A program made the translations under genes and the position numbers. A DNA stretch of 64,000 bases. Origin: an uncultured Chitinophagaceae bacterium (GTDB lineage: Bacteria; Bacteroidota; Bacteroidia; Chitinophagales; Chitinophagaceae). This document shows, one piece after another, positions 1 to 8,281 of the stretch. The stretch spans positions 62,001 through 126,000 of the forward strand of contig CALMED010000038.1 in NCBI GenBank assembly GCA_937862815.1, written 5' to 3'. Each line of letters starts with the position of its first letter. The first letter of the stretch is position 1. Below the pieces are notes generated by a model that was given only the letters and a program-made list of their open reading frames with translations, did no database searches and had not been told where the DNA came from.

Positions 1-3000
1 CCGGAACAATCCGGGATGCTGAGGGCGAGCCTGTTCCCTTTGCTTCTGTCTTAATCAAGGGTACGGCAAATGGAGTGTCGGCTGATGCCGCCGGGGCATT
101 TAAAATTGAAGTGCCCACCGGAAAGAAAACAATACTGGTTATTTCTGCCAGTGGATTTGATACAAAGGAGATAGAGGCTGTACAACGTCCGATGGAGATT
201 ACCCTGGGGACAGGCTCTGCATTAAGTGAAGTGGTGGTTACTGCCTTTGGCGTGCGGCAGCAGAAGCGTTCGCTGGGTTTTGCCACCACTGAAATCAATA
301 ACAAGCAGTTGATGGAAAGCCGGCAGCCCAACCTCATTAATGCATTGCAGGGACGCGTGGCAGGCGTACAAGTGAATGGAACAGGCGGGGGGCCTGGTCA
401 GGGCGCCCGTATTGTTATCCGTGGTCCCAAAAGTGCGCTCGGCAGCAACCAGCCGTTGTTTGTGGTTGATGGGGTAATTGTCGACAACAGTACAGTTGTA
501 GAGGGCGGGCAGGCCAATCTGCGGGGCATGACCAACCGTATTGCTGATATCAACCCCGACGATATTGAGAGCATGAGTGTACTGCGGGGCGGCGCAGCAA
601 CAGCTTTGTACGGTTTCCGAGGCAGTAATGGTGTTATTGTAATAACCACCAAAAGCGCAAGGGCCGGCCGTATGCGGGTGTCCTACAACACTTCCTACGG
701 CATTGAGGCGGTAAATAAATTTCCCGATGTGCAAACGACGTACACGCAGGGATACAATAATAATTACAACCGCAATGATTTCTTCCCCTCATTTGGCCCA
801 ACCGTTGCAGCGGCTAAAAACCTGGATCCCACGCACCCCGACCAGCTGTTCCATCATTATGCCCGTGCTTACAACCAGGGCTCGCAATTCCGGAATACGT
901 TGAATGTAAGCGGGGGAAATGAAAAGGCCGTCATCAACAGTTCATTTGGCTATTTTAAACATGTGGGGGTGCTGCCCAATACTGATTTTCAGAACCTCAA
1001 CGCACGGGTGAATGCCGAGTTGAAAATAAGCGACAAGCTGAGTGTAAGCCCTTCATTTAACTTCATTAACAGCGGCGGCCTCCGTTACAATGCCGACCGG
1101 TTTAATGAGAGCCTTACGTACTGGAGTCCCCGATGGGATGTTAGAGATTACAAGAATGAAGACGGCACCCATAAAACGTATGGGAATAACAATCCCATAT
1201 TCGGCGCCTTTTACAACCTGTTTCGTGATGAAGTGAACCGTACTATTACCAACCTGGCCTTCCAGTATAAGCCTGCCACCTGGCTCGACATCAATTATCG
1301 TCTCGGGGTGGACTATACAGCCGATAACCGCAGAGCCACGGCTCCCGCACAGGTGCCCCGTGCCGGTGTTATAAATTTTGCCGATAACGCGCTTGGTTTT
1401 GTAGGCGAATACCGCATTCTGAACCAGGTGTTGAACAGCAACCTGCTGGCGACGGGACGCTTCAAGGTGAAAAAATTTGATTTTACCATCCGGGCCGGTC
1501 ACGACGTGGTGGATCAGAAATACAATTTTCAACAGGTGGAGGGCCGCGAACTGGACATTCCCACACTGCTGAGCCTGAACAACGCACGCAATATCACACA
1601 AAACAGCCGCCGTACCCAGTTACGTACGATTGGTGTGTTTGGTGATGCAACGGTAGGGTACGACAACTTCCTGTTTCTGACACTTACCGGGCGCAACGAC
1701 TGGGCCAGTTCTGTGGCCAGCGGCAACCAGAGTTTCTTCTACCCGAGTGCAAGCCTGGCCTATGTGTTCAGCCAGCAGCTGAAGCTGCCTTCATTTATCA
1801 GTTACGGAAAACTGAGGGGCTCTTTTGCCAAAATTGGTATTGCACCAGTAACACCTTATCTCACCAGCACTTATTATAACAATGCTTTCGGACAGCCGCT
1901 GAACGGAGTTACAGCATGGACCCGCGACGACCGCCGGGGAGCCGAAACGCTTCGCCCCGAGTTTACAGATAACTGGGAGTTGGGCCTGGAAATGCAGTTC
2001 TTTGATAACCGGGCCGGCTTTGATTTTTCTTATTACCAGATCAACAGTAAAGATGTGGTCAACCCTGTTTTGGTTCCAACTTCCACAGGGTTTACGTCGT
2101 ATATTCTCAACTCGGGCGAAATTGAAAACAAGGGTGTTGAGCTGGTGCTGAACGGCACACCGGTTCGTAACAAGAATTTCAGCTGGGAGGCCAGTTTGAA
2201 CTTCACCAGTAACCGCAACCGGGTTGTCAGCCTTGCGCCGGGCCTGGATGAAATTGTCATTGCCAACCAGTTTGGGTACCTAAACAGTGGTGTAACCCAG
2301 AAGTGGGTGGTGGGTAACCCGGTTGGGGGGTTGTATGGATTCTCATACGCACGTTACTATGGATCCCAAACCGATGATCGTGCTACACTGGCACGCGACC
2401 TGCCTTTACTGATTGCCACTACCGGAAGCGGAGCGGGTTTTCCCATACGCGATTTGAATCAGCGCCTCCTGGGTAACGCACTCCCGCGCAGCATTTGGGG
2501 GGTAAACAACACTTTCAATTACAAGCAGTTTTCCTTATCTGTTTTGTTTGATATGCGTTACGGGTTCCAACGCTACAACCAGCTGGCCAATTTTATGAGC
2601 GCCTTTGGAATTGCGAAGTTCACCGAAAACCGCAACGATGTGATTGTGTTTGATGGTGTTACCGCCAATGGACAAGCCAATACCCAGCAGGTGTGGCTGG
2701 GACAGCAGGTGGGCCCGGACGGACGGAATTATGGCGATGGTTTTTACCGGAATATCCACCGCGGTGTGAGTGAAAACTTTGTGGAAGATGCAGGGTGGAC
2801 CCGTCTGCGCACACTCAGTCTCTCCTACACATTGCCCGCCTCCGCACTGAAGCGTACCAAAATTGTAAAAGGTGCCGTGTTTACGGTAACAGGAAACAAC
2901 CTCTGGTTGCGCACGAAGTTTTCCGGCTTTGATCCCGAGAACAGTTCCTTTAATGCCGACAGTAACGCGGATGGCTTCGCGGGATTCAGCTATCCCGGCG

Positions 3001-3038
3001 TGCGCAGTTTCTTTATGTCGCTCAACCTGAATTTCTAA
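1..3038 (+). CDS. SusC/RagA-type TonB-linked outer-membrane protein, 5' end missing
   Basis: The frame is open from base 3, so the signal peptide and true start lie before the window. The visible part begins inside a carboxypeptidase-regulatory-like beta domain (about the first 70 residues). The SusC-type linker EVVVTAFGVR follows, then the plug domain (NALQGRVAGVQV, IRGPKSALGSNQPLFVVDG, VLRGGAATALYG), then a long beta-barrel ending in LNLNF. The family forms the outer-membrane channel of SusCD pairs, which import glycans or peptides with energy from TonB-ExbBD. The susD gene follows 25 bases downstream, and a tonB operon lies further on. The substrate cannot be told from sequence. SusC family membership is very secure. 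Confidence 0.96.
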   Translation, partial: GTIRDAEGEPVPFASVLIKGTANGVSADAAGAFKIEVPTGKKTILVISASGFDTKEIEAVQRPMEITLGTGSALSEVVVTAFGVRQQKRSLGFATTEINNKQLMESRQPNLINALQGRVAGVQVNGTGGGPGQGARIVIRGPKSALGSNQPLFVVDGVIVDNSTVVEGGQANLRGMTNRIADINPDDIESMSVLRGGAATALYGFRGSNGVIVITTKSARAGRMRVSYNTSYGIEAVNKFPDVQTTYTQGYNNNYNRNDFFPSFGPTVAAAKNLDPTHPDQLFHHYARAYNQGSQFRNTLNVSGGNEKAVINSSFGYFKHVGVLPNTDFQNLNARVNAELKISDKLSVSPSFNFINSGGLRYNADRFNESLTYWSPRWDVRDYKNEDGTHKTYGNNNPIFGAFYNLFRDEVNRTITNLAFQYKPATWLDINYRLGVDYTADNRRATAPAQVPRAGVINFADNALGFVGEYRILNQVLNSNLLATGRFKVKKFDFTIRAGHDVVDQKYNFQQVEGRELDIPTLLSLNNARNITQNSRRTQLRTIGVFGDATVGYDNFLFLTLTGRNDWASSVASGNQSFFYPSASLAYVFSQQLKLPSFISYGKLRGSFAKIGIAPVTPYLTSTYYNNAFGQPLNGVTAWTRDDRRGAETLRPEFTDNWELGLEMQFFDNRAGFDFSYYQINSKDVVNPVLVPTSTGFTSYILNSGEIENKGVELVLNGTPVRNKNFSWEASLNFTSNRNRVVSLAPGLDEIVIANQFGYLNSGVTQKWVVGNPVGGLYGFSYARYYGSQTDDRATLARDLPLLIATTGSGAGFPIRDLNQRLLGNALPRSIWGVNNTFNYKQFSLSVLFDMRYGFQRYNQLANFMSAFGIAKFTENRNDVIVFDGVTANGQANTQQVWLGQQVGPDGRNYGDGFYRNIHRGVSENFVEDAGWTRLRTLSLSYTLPASALKRTKIVKGAVFTVTGNNLWLRTKFSGFDPENSSFNADSNADGFAGFSYPGVRSFFMSLNLNF

Positions 3039-3063
3039 GTCCTATTAACTCACAGCGAAAATT

Positions 3064-4530
3064 ATGAATATGAAACATGCAACATATTTCTCACTCCGGA
3101 AGATTGCAGCAACCGCTTGCGTTTTGCTGCTGCTTTCTGCAGGAGCCGGCTGTAAAAAATATCTCGATATCAACACCGATCCCAACCGGCCTACTGAGCC
3201 TTCCATTAATGGATTGCTGGCTACGGTTACGCAGAATACCGGCTTAAACGTGTTTCGGGCCGCCAATATAACCGGCTACTATGTACAGTACCTCGCTTCT
3301 CCCAACGCATCATCCCCCACCGATATCTATGACCGGGTGGATTTTTCGGCTACCTGGCGTTTGATGTATGATGTGATGGCCGATGTGTACGACCTGGAGC
3401 AGCAGGCAATCAAACTAAACAGTACGGCCCACCTGGGGATCAGCAAAATCCTGATGGCGGTCAACCTCAGTATGCTTACCAATATGTGGGGCGATGTTCC
3501 GTTTTCAGAGGCCCTTACCGGCACCAACCTGAAGCCTGGCTACGACAATGCTCAACAGTTGTATAGCCGCTGCCTTACCCTGCTGGATGAAGGTATCAGT
3601 GAACTCCGGAAAGCTCCTACTGTTACAATGGTGCCCGCTGCTGATTTCTTTCACGGCCCCACTCTGGCCAATGCCACCTTGTGGAATTCAACCGCACGGG
3701 TTAACTGGATACGTACCGCCTACGCACTACGGGCCCGGTTGCTGAACCAGGTAAGCAAACTGCCATCCTACAATGCAGCCGCTGTTTTGAGTGCGGTGGA
3801 CAGCGCGTATACAGGTATGGCACAGGAGGCACGTGTTACCGTATTTCCTTTACGCAACCCCTGGGCAACCGTGGCCCGTAACAATGCAGCATTGGTGCTG
3901 GATGGATGGCTCAGTTCCAATGTGGTGGATTTAATGAACGGCACACGGCTGGGATATCCCGATCCGCGTCTGCCCCGCCTGACCAACCTTACCCGTTTTG
4001 GCGATTACCGGGGTACCCGTAACGGAGCCGGACGTGTAGGCACCGGTACCACAAACGATGAATGCTACCTGGTGCTGGCGGGCCATTACAGCGCTGATGC
4101 GGCACCATTGTATGTGGCCACCTTCGAAGAAATGAAGTTCATTGAAGCGGAAGCTGCCTTACGTGCCAATCAGCCTACACGGGCTTATACCGCTTACCTC
4201 GCAGGCATTACCGCCCATATGAATAAGCTGGGGGTTGCCGCAGCGGATCGCGATGCTTACCTGGCCCGTCCACAGGTGGGCGTTGGTGCTTCCAACCTCA
4301 CGCTCAGCGTGATTGCCCGTGAAAAGTATTTTGCTACGTTCCTGCAGCCGGTGGCGTGGGACGATGCCCGTCGGTTCAACTACAATTTGCCGGGTTTTCA
4401 ATTGCCTCTTAATGCCTTGCTTACACAACCCATCCGCCGCCTGGACTATCCCGGTACCGAGCAATCACTAAACAGCGGTAACCCTCCCGTCGTGGGCGCC
4501 TTAACGGATCGCTTGTGGTGGGATCAGTAG
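3064..4530 (+). CDS. SusD/RagB-family surface lipoprotein (SusD-like type 2)
   Basis: 488 residues. The N-terminus is a lipoprotein signal ending LLLLSAGAGC, with Cys29 as the lipidated residue, followed by KKYLDINTDPNRPT, the hallmark start of SusD-like proteins. The helical body carries typical landmarks: ILMAVNLSMLTNMWGDVPFSEAL, the FIEAEAALR helix, and a C-terminal stretch on local aspartates ending LWWDQ. SusD homologues cap the SusC barrel and bind the nutrient before import. The gene directly follows susC in the same orientation and is closed by a strong terminator, so the two form a transcription unit. No glycoside hydrolase is visible nearby, so the nutrient class is open. Confidence 0.94.
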   Translation: MNMKHATYFSLRKIAATACVLLLLSAGAGCKKYLDINTDPNRPTEPSINGLLATVTQNTGLNVFRAANITGYYVQYLASPNASSPTDIYDRVDFSATWRLMYDVMADVYDLEQQAIKLNSTAHLGISKILMAVNLSMLTNMWGDVPFSEALTGTNLKPGYDNAQQLYSRCLTLLDEGISELRKAPTVTMVPAADFFHGPTLANATLWNSTARVNWIRTAYALRARLLNQVSKLPSYNAAAVLSAVDSAYTGMAQEARVTVFPLRNPWATVARNNAALVLDGWLSSNVVDLMNGTRLGYPDPRLPRLTNLTRFGDYRGTRNGAGRVGTGTTNDECYLVLAGHYSADAAPLYVATFEEMKFIEAEAALRANQPTRAYTAYLAGITAHMNKLGVAAADRDAYLARPQVGVGASNLTLSVIAREKYFATFLQPVAWDDARRFNYNLPGFQLPLNALLTQPIRRLDYPGTEQSLNSGNPPVVGALTDRLWWDQ

Positions 4531-4550
4531 TTGTTCTGCAATACTGTTAA

Positions 4551-4577
4551 AAACCGGCTGTGAGGCCGGTTTTTTTC
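4551..4577 (+). terminator. Intrinsic terminator of the susCD unit
   Basis: Stem AAACCGGC (4551-4558), loop TGTGAG, stem GCCGGTTT (4565-4572), running into an unbroken T tract. It starts 20 bases after the susD stop codon. Confidence 0.9.
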
Positions 4578-5333
4578 TCACCAACTTCAACACAATGCGT
4601 TTGTGCGGGGGCCGGGGCGTTGCGTCTGTGGAATACAGTATTTAAACGTACATAGTACGCGCCGTTTCCTTCGGAAGACGGTGTAACGAAAGAAGCAACA
4701 TTTTTGCTGATAGGCAGGGGGTATTGCGACTGTTGGTTCTGTCTTTTGAAAAATCATTTCACAGATCGTTTCCCGAAGTAGACAGCGCAGAGAGCGGAAG
4801 ATTCATTCTCTTCAAAACGCAGCGGATAACAAATCTATTCAGTGCAAATCCTGTATGACAGGCGGGGTCTGGCAATGCTCATTCCGGTTTACGCACTATC
4901 CCCCGCGGGAAGCGGTACCGGTAAGGAAGCATACTCCGTACTCAAGCCCCGGCGGCCGACGCTGCTGCAGCGGGAGGATGCATTGTTTTGCCGGGAACCG
5001 GTATGCTTTGTTTTCTCTGTTTCATGTTGAGGTTTCCCGCTGTTCGGCTTAGTCATATAATTGCAGTGCAATAAACATTCCGTAAATTGTATGAGTGGTT
5101 CCGCCTGCCTGGTTTGTTCTTCCTGCATGGCGCTTACGGAAGTCATGATCGGGTGCCGGGAACGGAAATGAAACCACAATACAGCCTGCTGGGTTGTATT
5201 TCTTATAAAGCGCGACCTGCCGAGCGCATCGGCTGCGATGAGTACACGCAGGTTCAGATGCTTGTTGCTTGCCGGTTCAGATTTCCGGGCGCTGCCCGCT
5301 TTGCATAATGACTTTTTTATAAACGTTCTCATC
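4578..5333. other. Gene-free interval of about 750 bp between susD and exbB
   Basis: Short open frames here have no recognisable start context, family motifs or plausible composition. The only structure I see is the hairpin element at 4631-4690, which also occurs after tonB. The exbB promoter must lie in the distal part, but no clear consensus could be placed. Confidence 0.6.
4631..4690 (+). repeat. TTCG-loop hairpin element, copy A
   Basis: It starts GAATACAGT and contains the imperfect hairpin GCGCCGTTTCC - TTCG - GAAGACGGTGT (about 4659-4684), followed by a purine-rich GAAAG segment. A diverged copy in the same orientation lies at 8185-8239. The two copies bracket the exbB-exbD-exbD-tonB operon. 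Confidence 0.5.
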
Positions 5334-6137
5334 ATGAAACAATTCAGGTTTGATATGGCCATGGTGGTCATACCCGTAAGCGTTTTCTGCGCATGGCTCA
5401 TCTACAGGTTCATCCTGGGAAATCCGGCGAATTTTGTAGCCGGCGACCCGGCCGGCGATCCCATCACCGGTAATTATCTCGGAACGATTCATAAAGGGGG
5501 CTTGCTGGTAGTGCTGCTCATCAGTTTTCAACTGATTATGATTGCCTATGTGGTGGAGCGGTTTCTGTCGCTCCGCTACAGTTTAGGTAAAGGCAATCTC
5601 AACGATTTTATTCTTCAGATACGCCGGCTGTTGCAGGCACAGGATTACAAGGGCATTGTAAAGGCCTGCGACGAACAGCAGGGCGCTGCCGGCAGTGTGG
5701 TTAAAACCGGCATTACCACCTATCTGCAATCATCCTATGCCGCCGATAATGCGCCTCAAAAGATTTATGAAGTACAGAAAGAGCTGGAGGAAGCCACGCA
5801 GCTGGAGCTGCCTTTGCTCAATCGTAATATGTTCATACTTTCCACCATCGCACAAATTGCAACCCTGGTGGGTTTGCTGGGAACCGTTACCGGCATGATC
5901 CGCGCTTTTGCGGCGCTTGCTCATATTGGCGAGCCCGATGCGGTGGGACTGGCATCGGGTATTTCACAGGCACTGGTTACCACCGCCCTGGGTATTACCA
6001 CGGCCGCCATCACCATTGTGTTTTACAATTATTTCTCCAACAAAATCGAACGGATTGTTTATACCATCGATGAAGCCAGCTTCAGCATTGTGCATGCTTT
6101 AAAAACCAAACTCAACCTGCAGGATGGCAACCAATAA
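5334..6137 (+). CDS. exbB: MotA/TolQ/ExbB proton-channel family protein
   Basis: 267 residues from the ATG at 5334; an upstream in-frame start at 5238 would add an unlikely N-terminus. Membrane segments are predicted near residues 9-28, 50-75, 165-190 and 205-230. The last two lie in the conserved ExbB channel block (STIAQIATLVGLLGTVTGMI). ExbB pentamers with ExbD use the proton gradient to drive TonB. The first ExbD gene overlaps its end by 14 bases, and the four genes 5334-8112 are clearly one operon. ExbB rather than MotA or TolQ is inferred from the two ExbD genes and tonB that follow. Confidence 0.93.
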   Translation: MKQFRFDMAMVVIPVSVFCAWLIYRFILGNPANFVAGDPAGDPITGNYLGTIHKGGLLVVLLISFQLIMIAYVVERFLSLRYSLGKGNLNDFILQIRRLLQAQDYKGIVKACDEQQGAAGSVVKTGITTYLQSSYAADNAPQKIYEVQKELEEATQLELPLLNRNMFILSTIAQIATLVGLLGTVTGMIRAFAALAHIGEPDAVGLASGISQALVTTALGITTAAITIVFYNYFSNKIERIVYTIDEASFSIVHALKTKLNLQDGNQ

Positions 6138-6729
6138 ATTCAACCGGCCCGGTCCCCCGCAGCTCGACATGAATCCTATGGTGGATATGGCGTTTTTGCT
6201 GGTGACCTTTTTTTTACTGGCCACCTCGTTCAAGAACCTTGAGCCTACCCGTATTATTCTGCCCCGCTCCATCAGCAAAACCGAGCTCCCCGATAAGGAA
6301 GTGATTCAGATTACCATGAACCGAAACGGAGATGTGTTTTTCGGGCTTGAGAACCAGGGTTCACGGACTGCACTGCTCGAGCGTTTTGCTGACGCTTACG
6401 GAGTGGAGCTGACAGCGGCTGACAAGCACATTTTTTCACTCCTGCCCGGCATTGGCGTTCCCGCTGCCGAACTGCTGGGTTTTCTGCGTCTGACGCCCGA
6501 AGAAAGGCAACACCGCCGGCAGCCCGGCATACCCCGAAGCGAGGGGGGTAATGAACTGGAAGACTGGATTATCCTGGCCCGCACCCTGCAGCCCCGTGCC
6601 CGTGTAGCCATAAAAGCCGACCGGGAAACGCCCTACAAACATGTGGACGCGATCATCAAAACACTCATAAAAAATAACGTGTTGCGCTTTCATTTAATTA
6701 CTGAAATACGAAGAGCTGATGGAATTTGA
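6124..6729 (+). CDS. exbD: ExbD/TolR-family biopolymer transport protein, first copy
   Basis: 201 residues. A short cytoplasmic N-terminus with LDMNPMVDMAFLLVTFF is followed by a single membrane helix (about residues 18-35); the aspartate in MVDMAF is the conserved proton-path residue. A periplasmic domain follows. It is longer than the usual 130-180 residues: about 60 residues in the middle (LLPGIGVPAAELLGFLR to the GGNELEDWI block) resemble no standard ExbD element I know. It overlaps exbB at its start and the second exbD at its end. Confidence 0.92.
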   Translation: MATNKFNRPGPPQLDMNPMVDMAFLLVTFFLLATSFKNLEPTRIILPRSISKTELPDKEVIQITMNRNGDVFFGLENQGSRTALLERFADAYGVELTAADKHIFSLLPGIGVPAAELLGFLRLTPEERQHRRQPGIPRSEGGNELEDWIILARTLQPRARVAIKADRETPYKHVDAIIKTLIKNNVLRFHLITEIRRADGI

Positions 6730-7249
6730 CCGCATTGATAATCCGCTGAAACGGGCACGGCAGGGTAAAGTCCGCGCCAGGGCCAAAGGTATTCCGATGG
6801 ATATGAATGCCATGGTGGACATCGCTTTTCTGCTGCTCACCTTTTTCATGCTAACCACCACCATGGTAAAGCCCAAAGCCATTGAAATGGTGATGCCTGC
6901 TCAGCAAAAAGAAGCACAACAGCCCCTTACACAGGAAATCCGGGAATCAAGGGCGCTCACTGTCATTGCTCTGCCTGGAAATCAACTCGTTTTTTACCGA
7001 GGTTTTAGTCAGGCAAAGGCTATTGTAACCACATACGGCAAAGAGGGTGTGCGTTCGGTACTGAAGAATTTTGTTGCCGCTGTTGAGGAGCCGGTTGTAT
7101 TACTCAAATCGCATCCCGATAGTGTTTTTGAAAATCTTGTAGATCTGTTGGATGAATTGGCCCTGTCGGGGGTTACCCGTTATACCATTGAAACCTTTGA
7201 CGACCGCGATAAAAAAATCCTGGAGCAGTCGGGTGTTCGCGTACCATGA
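6719..7249 (+). CDS. exbD: ExbD/TolR-family biopolymer transport protein, second copy
   Basis: 176 residues. It has PMDMNAMVDIAFLLLTFFML at the membrane helix, including the conserved aspartate, then a periplasmic domain ending with the ExbD-like block that contains ALSGVTRYTIETF. It overlaps the first exbD by 11 bases and the tonB start by 4 (ATGA). Tandem, unequal ExbD genes are common in Bacteroidota TonB operons and may form mixed dimers inside the ExbB ring; that role is inferred. Confidence 0.93.
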   Translation: MEFDRIDNPLKRARQGKVRARAKGIPMDMNAMVDIAFLLLTFFMLTTTMVKPKAIEMVMPAQQKEAQQPLTQEIRESRALTVIALPGNQLVFYRGFSQAKAIVTTYGKEGVRSVLKNFVAAVEEPVVLLKSHPDSVFENLVDLLDELALSGVTRYTIETFDDRDKKILEQSGVRVP

Positions 7250-8112
7250 AAGAGCAGCAATACATATCGCAGCCAAAGGGCCTTGCCGAGATTTTATTCG
7301 ACGGCAAAAACAGGGACTATGGCGCCTACCGCTTACGCAGGCGCGAAAAACAATATACGCTTTGGGGATTGCTGCTGAGTTTATTGCTGGGGCCCGTTGC
7401 GTACCTGTATCCGGCATTGAAAAGCAAAGTGGATGATCAGGCAGACGAACAGGCGGTAAAGCAGGTGGCGGTACAAATTACACCTTTTTCGGAGCTGGAA
7501 CCACCGCCCCCCATACCCCCGGAAAGTACACCGCCTCCACCTGCGAAGGAGCCGCCGCAGGTGGCCACCAAAAAATTTGTGCAACTGGAGCTGAAACCCG
7601 ATGCGCAGGTGAAAAAGGAGGAGTTAATACCCACGGCAGAGGAACTGAAACACGCCAACCCGGGTACGGAAACCCGTGAGGGAAGCGATGATATCCATGC
7701 CCGCTACGACCCCGTTGTTGTTAAGGATCCGCCTGCTCCTTCGCAACCCGCTCCGCCTCCCAAAAAGACGCCCGTTCCCCCGGCCAAAGCGGAAATTTTT
7801 ACAAATGTTGAAAAGTACCCCGAATTTCCCGGAGGGGCCGACGCGTTAAGCCGTTATTTGTCGAATAACCTCCGGTATCCGCAGGAGGCACTGGAGGATG
7901 GCATCAGCGGCATCGTATACATCGAATTCATCGTTGATACGGATGGGGGTATCTCGGAAGTTAAAATCATAAAGGATATCGGCGGGGGATGTGGCCGCGA
8001 AGCCCTGCGGGTGGTGCGGCGCATGCCCAATTGGGTGCCCGGCGAGCAGGGGGGGCTCAAGGTAAAAGTTCGTTACACGCTTCCCGTGCGGTTTGTGTGG
8101 ATGGCCGAATAA
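7246..8112 (+). CDS. tonB: TonB-family energy transducer
   Basis: 288 residues. The N-terminal stretch RKNRDYGAYxLRR-like (seen as KNRDYGAYRLRRREK) before a single membrane helix (about 37-57) is typical of Bacteroidota TonB. A Pro/Lys-rich periplasmic linker spans about 75-190. The C-terminal TonB domain (about 195-288) has YPEFPGGADALSRYL, LRYPQEALEDGISGIVYIEF and a closing VRYTLPVRF strand. TonB contacts the TonB box of receptors such as SusC and the outer-membrane protein at 57836-60658. It is the last gene of the exb operon. It starts inside the stop of exbD2. Confidence 0.94.
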   Translation: MKEQQYISQPKGLAEILFDGKNRDYGAYRLRRREKQYTLWGLLLSLLLGPVAYLYPALKSKVDDQADEQAVKQVAVQITPFSELEPPPPIPPESTPPPPAKEPPQVATKKFVQLELKPDAQVKKEELIPTAEELKHANPGTETREGSDDIHARYDPVVVKDPPAPSQPAPPPKKTPVPPAKAEIFTNVEKYPEFPGGADALSRYLSNNLRYPQEALEDGISGIVYIEFIVDTDGGISEVKIIKDIGGGCGREALRVVRRMPNWVPGEQGGLKVKVRYTLPVRFVWMAE

Positions 8113-8184
8113 CACAACAACCTGCTTTTTCTCAGCAACGGCTCAACAGTTGGCTTGTGCAAGGGCTGGGTCGTAGCGTAAGCT

Positions 8185-8239
8185 GAATACAGTTTCCTTC
8201 ATACGCACCATCCCCTTCGGGTGACGGTGCTGAGAAAGG
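8185..8239 (+). repeat. TTCG-loop hairpin element, copy B
   Basis: It starts GAATACAGT like copy A and contains the hairpin GCACCATCCCC - TTCG - GGTGACGGTGC (8205-8230), with two mismatches. GAGAAAGG follows. It lies between the convergent tonB and DUF4914 genes and might also act in termination, though there is no T tract. Confidence 0.5.
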
Positions 8240-8281
8240 TTTCGCAGCAAAAGAATGTCCCGGGAAGCTGCTGCCTGCACA

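Noticed and set aside
4889..5401. A 170-codon minus-strand frame before exbB
   Set aside because: It has no motif or plausible composition, and it runs into the 5' end of exbB.
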